The notes beneath the pieces were generated by a model, which ran no database searches, was not told the DNA's origin, and saw only the letters and a list, made by a program, of their open reading frames with translations. A program made the translations under genes and the position numbers. Shown piece by piece: positions 63,183 through 64,000 of a DNA stretch of 64,000 nucleotides; position 1 is the first letter of the stretch, and every line of letters begins with the position of its first letter. Source of the stretch: Butyrivibrio hungatei NK4A153 (GTDB lineage Bacteria; Bacillota; Clostridia; Lachnospirales; Lachnospiraceae); NCBI RefSeq assembly GCF_000424465.1, contig NZ_KE384196.1, forward strand, positions 149,071 to 213,070, read 5' to 3'.

Positions 63183-63743
63183 ATGAAGAATTTTATTTTT
63201 TTGAGAGAGCAGTGTATTAGTGAGATTACTTGTCTGGGAATAGAGCTTGGCAAGATCGCCTCATGGTCTGTGAATAAAAGAGCTAAGACTCGGTGGGGAT
63301 TGTGCAGGTTAAAGCGGGATGGAAGTTATGAGATAGAAATTGCAGAGAGACTTCTTGTTGATGACAGGATTTCAGAAAAAGCCTGCAAGGAAACAATCAT
63401 TCATGAGCTTCTTCATACCTGCAAAGGTTGTATGCGACATACAGGGAGATGGAAGCAGTACGCCGGGCTGATGAATCGTGCTTACGGTTACAACATCAAA
63501 CGAGTGACCGAAGGCTACGAAAAAGGTATCGAGAATTACAAGGTCTCCGAAATGGCTGTAAAGTACGTATTTACCTGTGGCGGCTGTGGCGCCACAATCT
63601 ACCGCAAGCGTGATAGCAAGTTTACAAGAAACTATCGGCACTACGGCTGTGCCAAGTGCGGAGCGGTTGCTTGGTCTAGGAAGACTGTGAATTCAAGCGC
63701 ATCTGAGGTGGCTTCATATATAAATATGATTAGACCACAATAA
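63183..63743 (+). CDS. SprT-like zinc metalloprotease domain protein
   Basis: 186 residues. The middle has the metalloprotease helix HELLHTCKGCMRHTGRWKQY with HExxH near residue 74 and a third potential ligand histidine 11 residues on, as in SprT/Spartan proteins; upstream WGLCRLKRDGSYEIEIAERL is the family beta sheet. The C-terminus is a zinc ribbon (CGGCG near 130 and CAKCG near 157). It flanks a repeat array on each side. SprT-like proteins are linked to DNA-protein crosslink repair in other organisms; here the role is unknown. Confidence 0.82.
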   Translation: MKNFIFLREQCISEITCLGIELGKIASWSVNKRAKTRWGLCRLKRDGSYEIEIAERLLVDDRISEKACKETIIHELLHTCKGCMRHTGRWKQYAGLMNRAYGYNIKRVTEGYEKGIENYKVSEMAVKYVFTCGGCGATIYRKRDSKFTRNYRHYGCAKCGAVAWSRKTVNSSASEVASYINMIRPQ

Positions 63744-63784
63744 TAGGAATGTACGAGGTTGTGAGAGATTTAATTGCTTATAGA

Positions 63785-64000
63785 CTGCTTATATTGATAA
63801 AAATGTACAGGGAGCAGAGGTGATATTGCGGAGAATATTGCCTATGTCGAGGAAATATGGAAATAAGCAGATAGGATTATCGAGAGGCAACTGCTTATAT
63901 CGAGGAAATATGAAAAATGAGCAGAGAGAGTCGGTGAGAAACGACTGCCTACATCGAGGAAATGTGGAAAAAGGCAGAGAAGATTATCGAGAGGCAACTG
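63785..64000. repeat. 53-54 bp tandem repeat array with conserved hairpin, open at the right edge
   Basis: Units begin near 63786, 63839, 63892 and 63946, and a further copy starts at 63999 and is cut off. Each unit opens with a hairpin: CTGCT..AGCAG or CTGCC..GGCAG plus an inner four-base pair that changes together (ATAT/ATAT, ACAT/ATGT). The middle is TCGAGGAAAT-like and the spacer is GATTATCGAGAGGCAAC or similar. There are no ORFs in it. Confidence 0.8.

Overview
The window looks like the chromosome of a strictly anaerobic Lachnospiraceae bacterium (Clostridia; Butyrivibrio or Pseudobutyrivibrio-like). The evidence is the moderate-to-low GC content with GGAGG-type ribosome binding sites, DapL-type lysine synthesis, a ThiH (radical SAM) thiamine pathway under a TPP riboswitch, YesM/YesN-type sugar regulation, a CIRCE-controlled htpG, and a cluster that resembles the DUF5717/DUF5716 proteins I associate with this family. 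No rRNA or tRNA gene, CRISPR array, transposase or prophage was recognised.

Layout. 1-1975: dapF on the minus strand, surrounded by several unrelated families of short tandem and inverted repeats. 1976-9292: a PD-(D/E)XK-like protein, dapL, a TSUP permease, a SEC-C protein, thrS behind a very long hairpin, and small envelope or flavodoxin genes. 9484-12386: trkA-trkH. 12525-19101: housekeeping genes (TraX-like, thyA, beta-CASP nuclease, DUF3048 lipoprotein, folA, lipid kinase). 19269-22086: araR-araA with two recognisable AraR boxes. 22171-26149: an LRR protein, a VWA/DUF2201-like protein and a MoxR-type AAA ATPase, read as one module. 26237-33745: TPP riboswitch, terminator and a nine-gene thiamine operon (thiW, M, E, D, S, F, G, H, C). 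33846-36959: a leuA whose product carries a C-terminal AraC DNA-binding domain, then a PrsA/SurA-like lipoprotein. 37214-43777: a lipoprotein, a carbohydrate ABC importer (no ATPase) and its YesMN two-component system. 43784-47410: long inverted repeat, CIRCE, htpG and a membrane-anchored lipase. 47547-50808: a second sugar importer without ATPase. 50879-55682: a MacAB-type efflux operon. 55790-62815: a four-gene cluster of large, poorly understood proteins, one with an actin/Hsp70-like fold signature. 62816-64000: repeat arrays around a SprT-like metalloprotease gene; the last array runs off the window.

The strongest leads are the LeuA-AraC fusion enzyme, the four-gene DUF5717/DUF5716 cluster, the LRR-VWA-MoxR module with a degenerate protease motif, the 36-nt hairpin arrays of the same geometry at both ends of the window, the covarying 53-bp tandem array at the right edge, and an EF-hand-like loop inside the hairpin of a MacA-type adaptor. 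All functional calls come from reading the sequence and from memory of the families; no database search was run.
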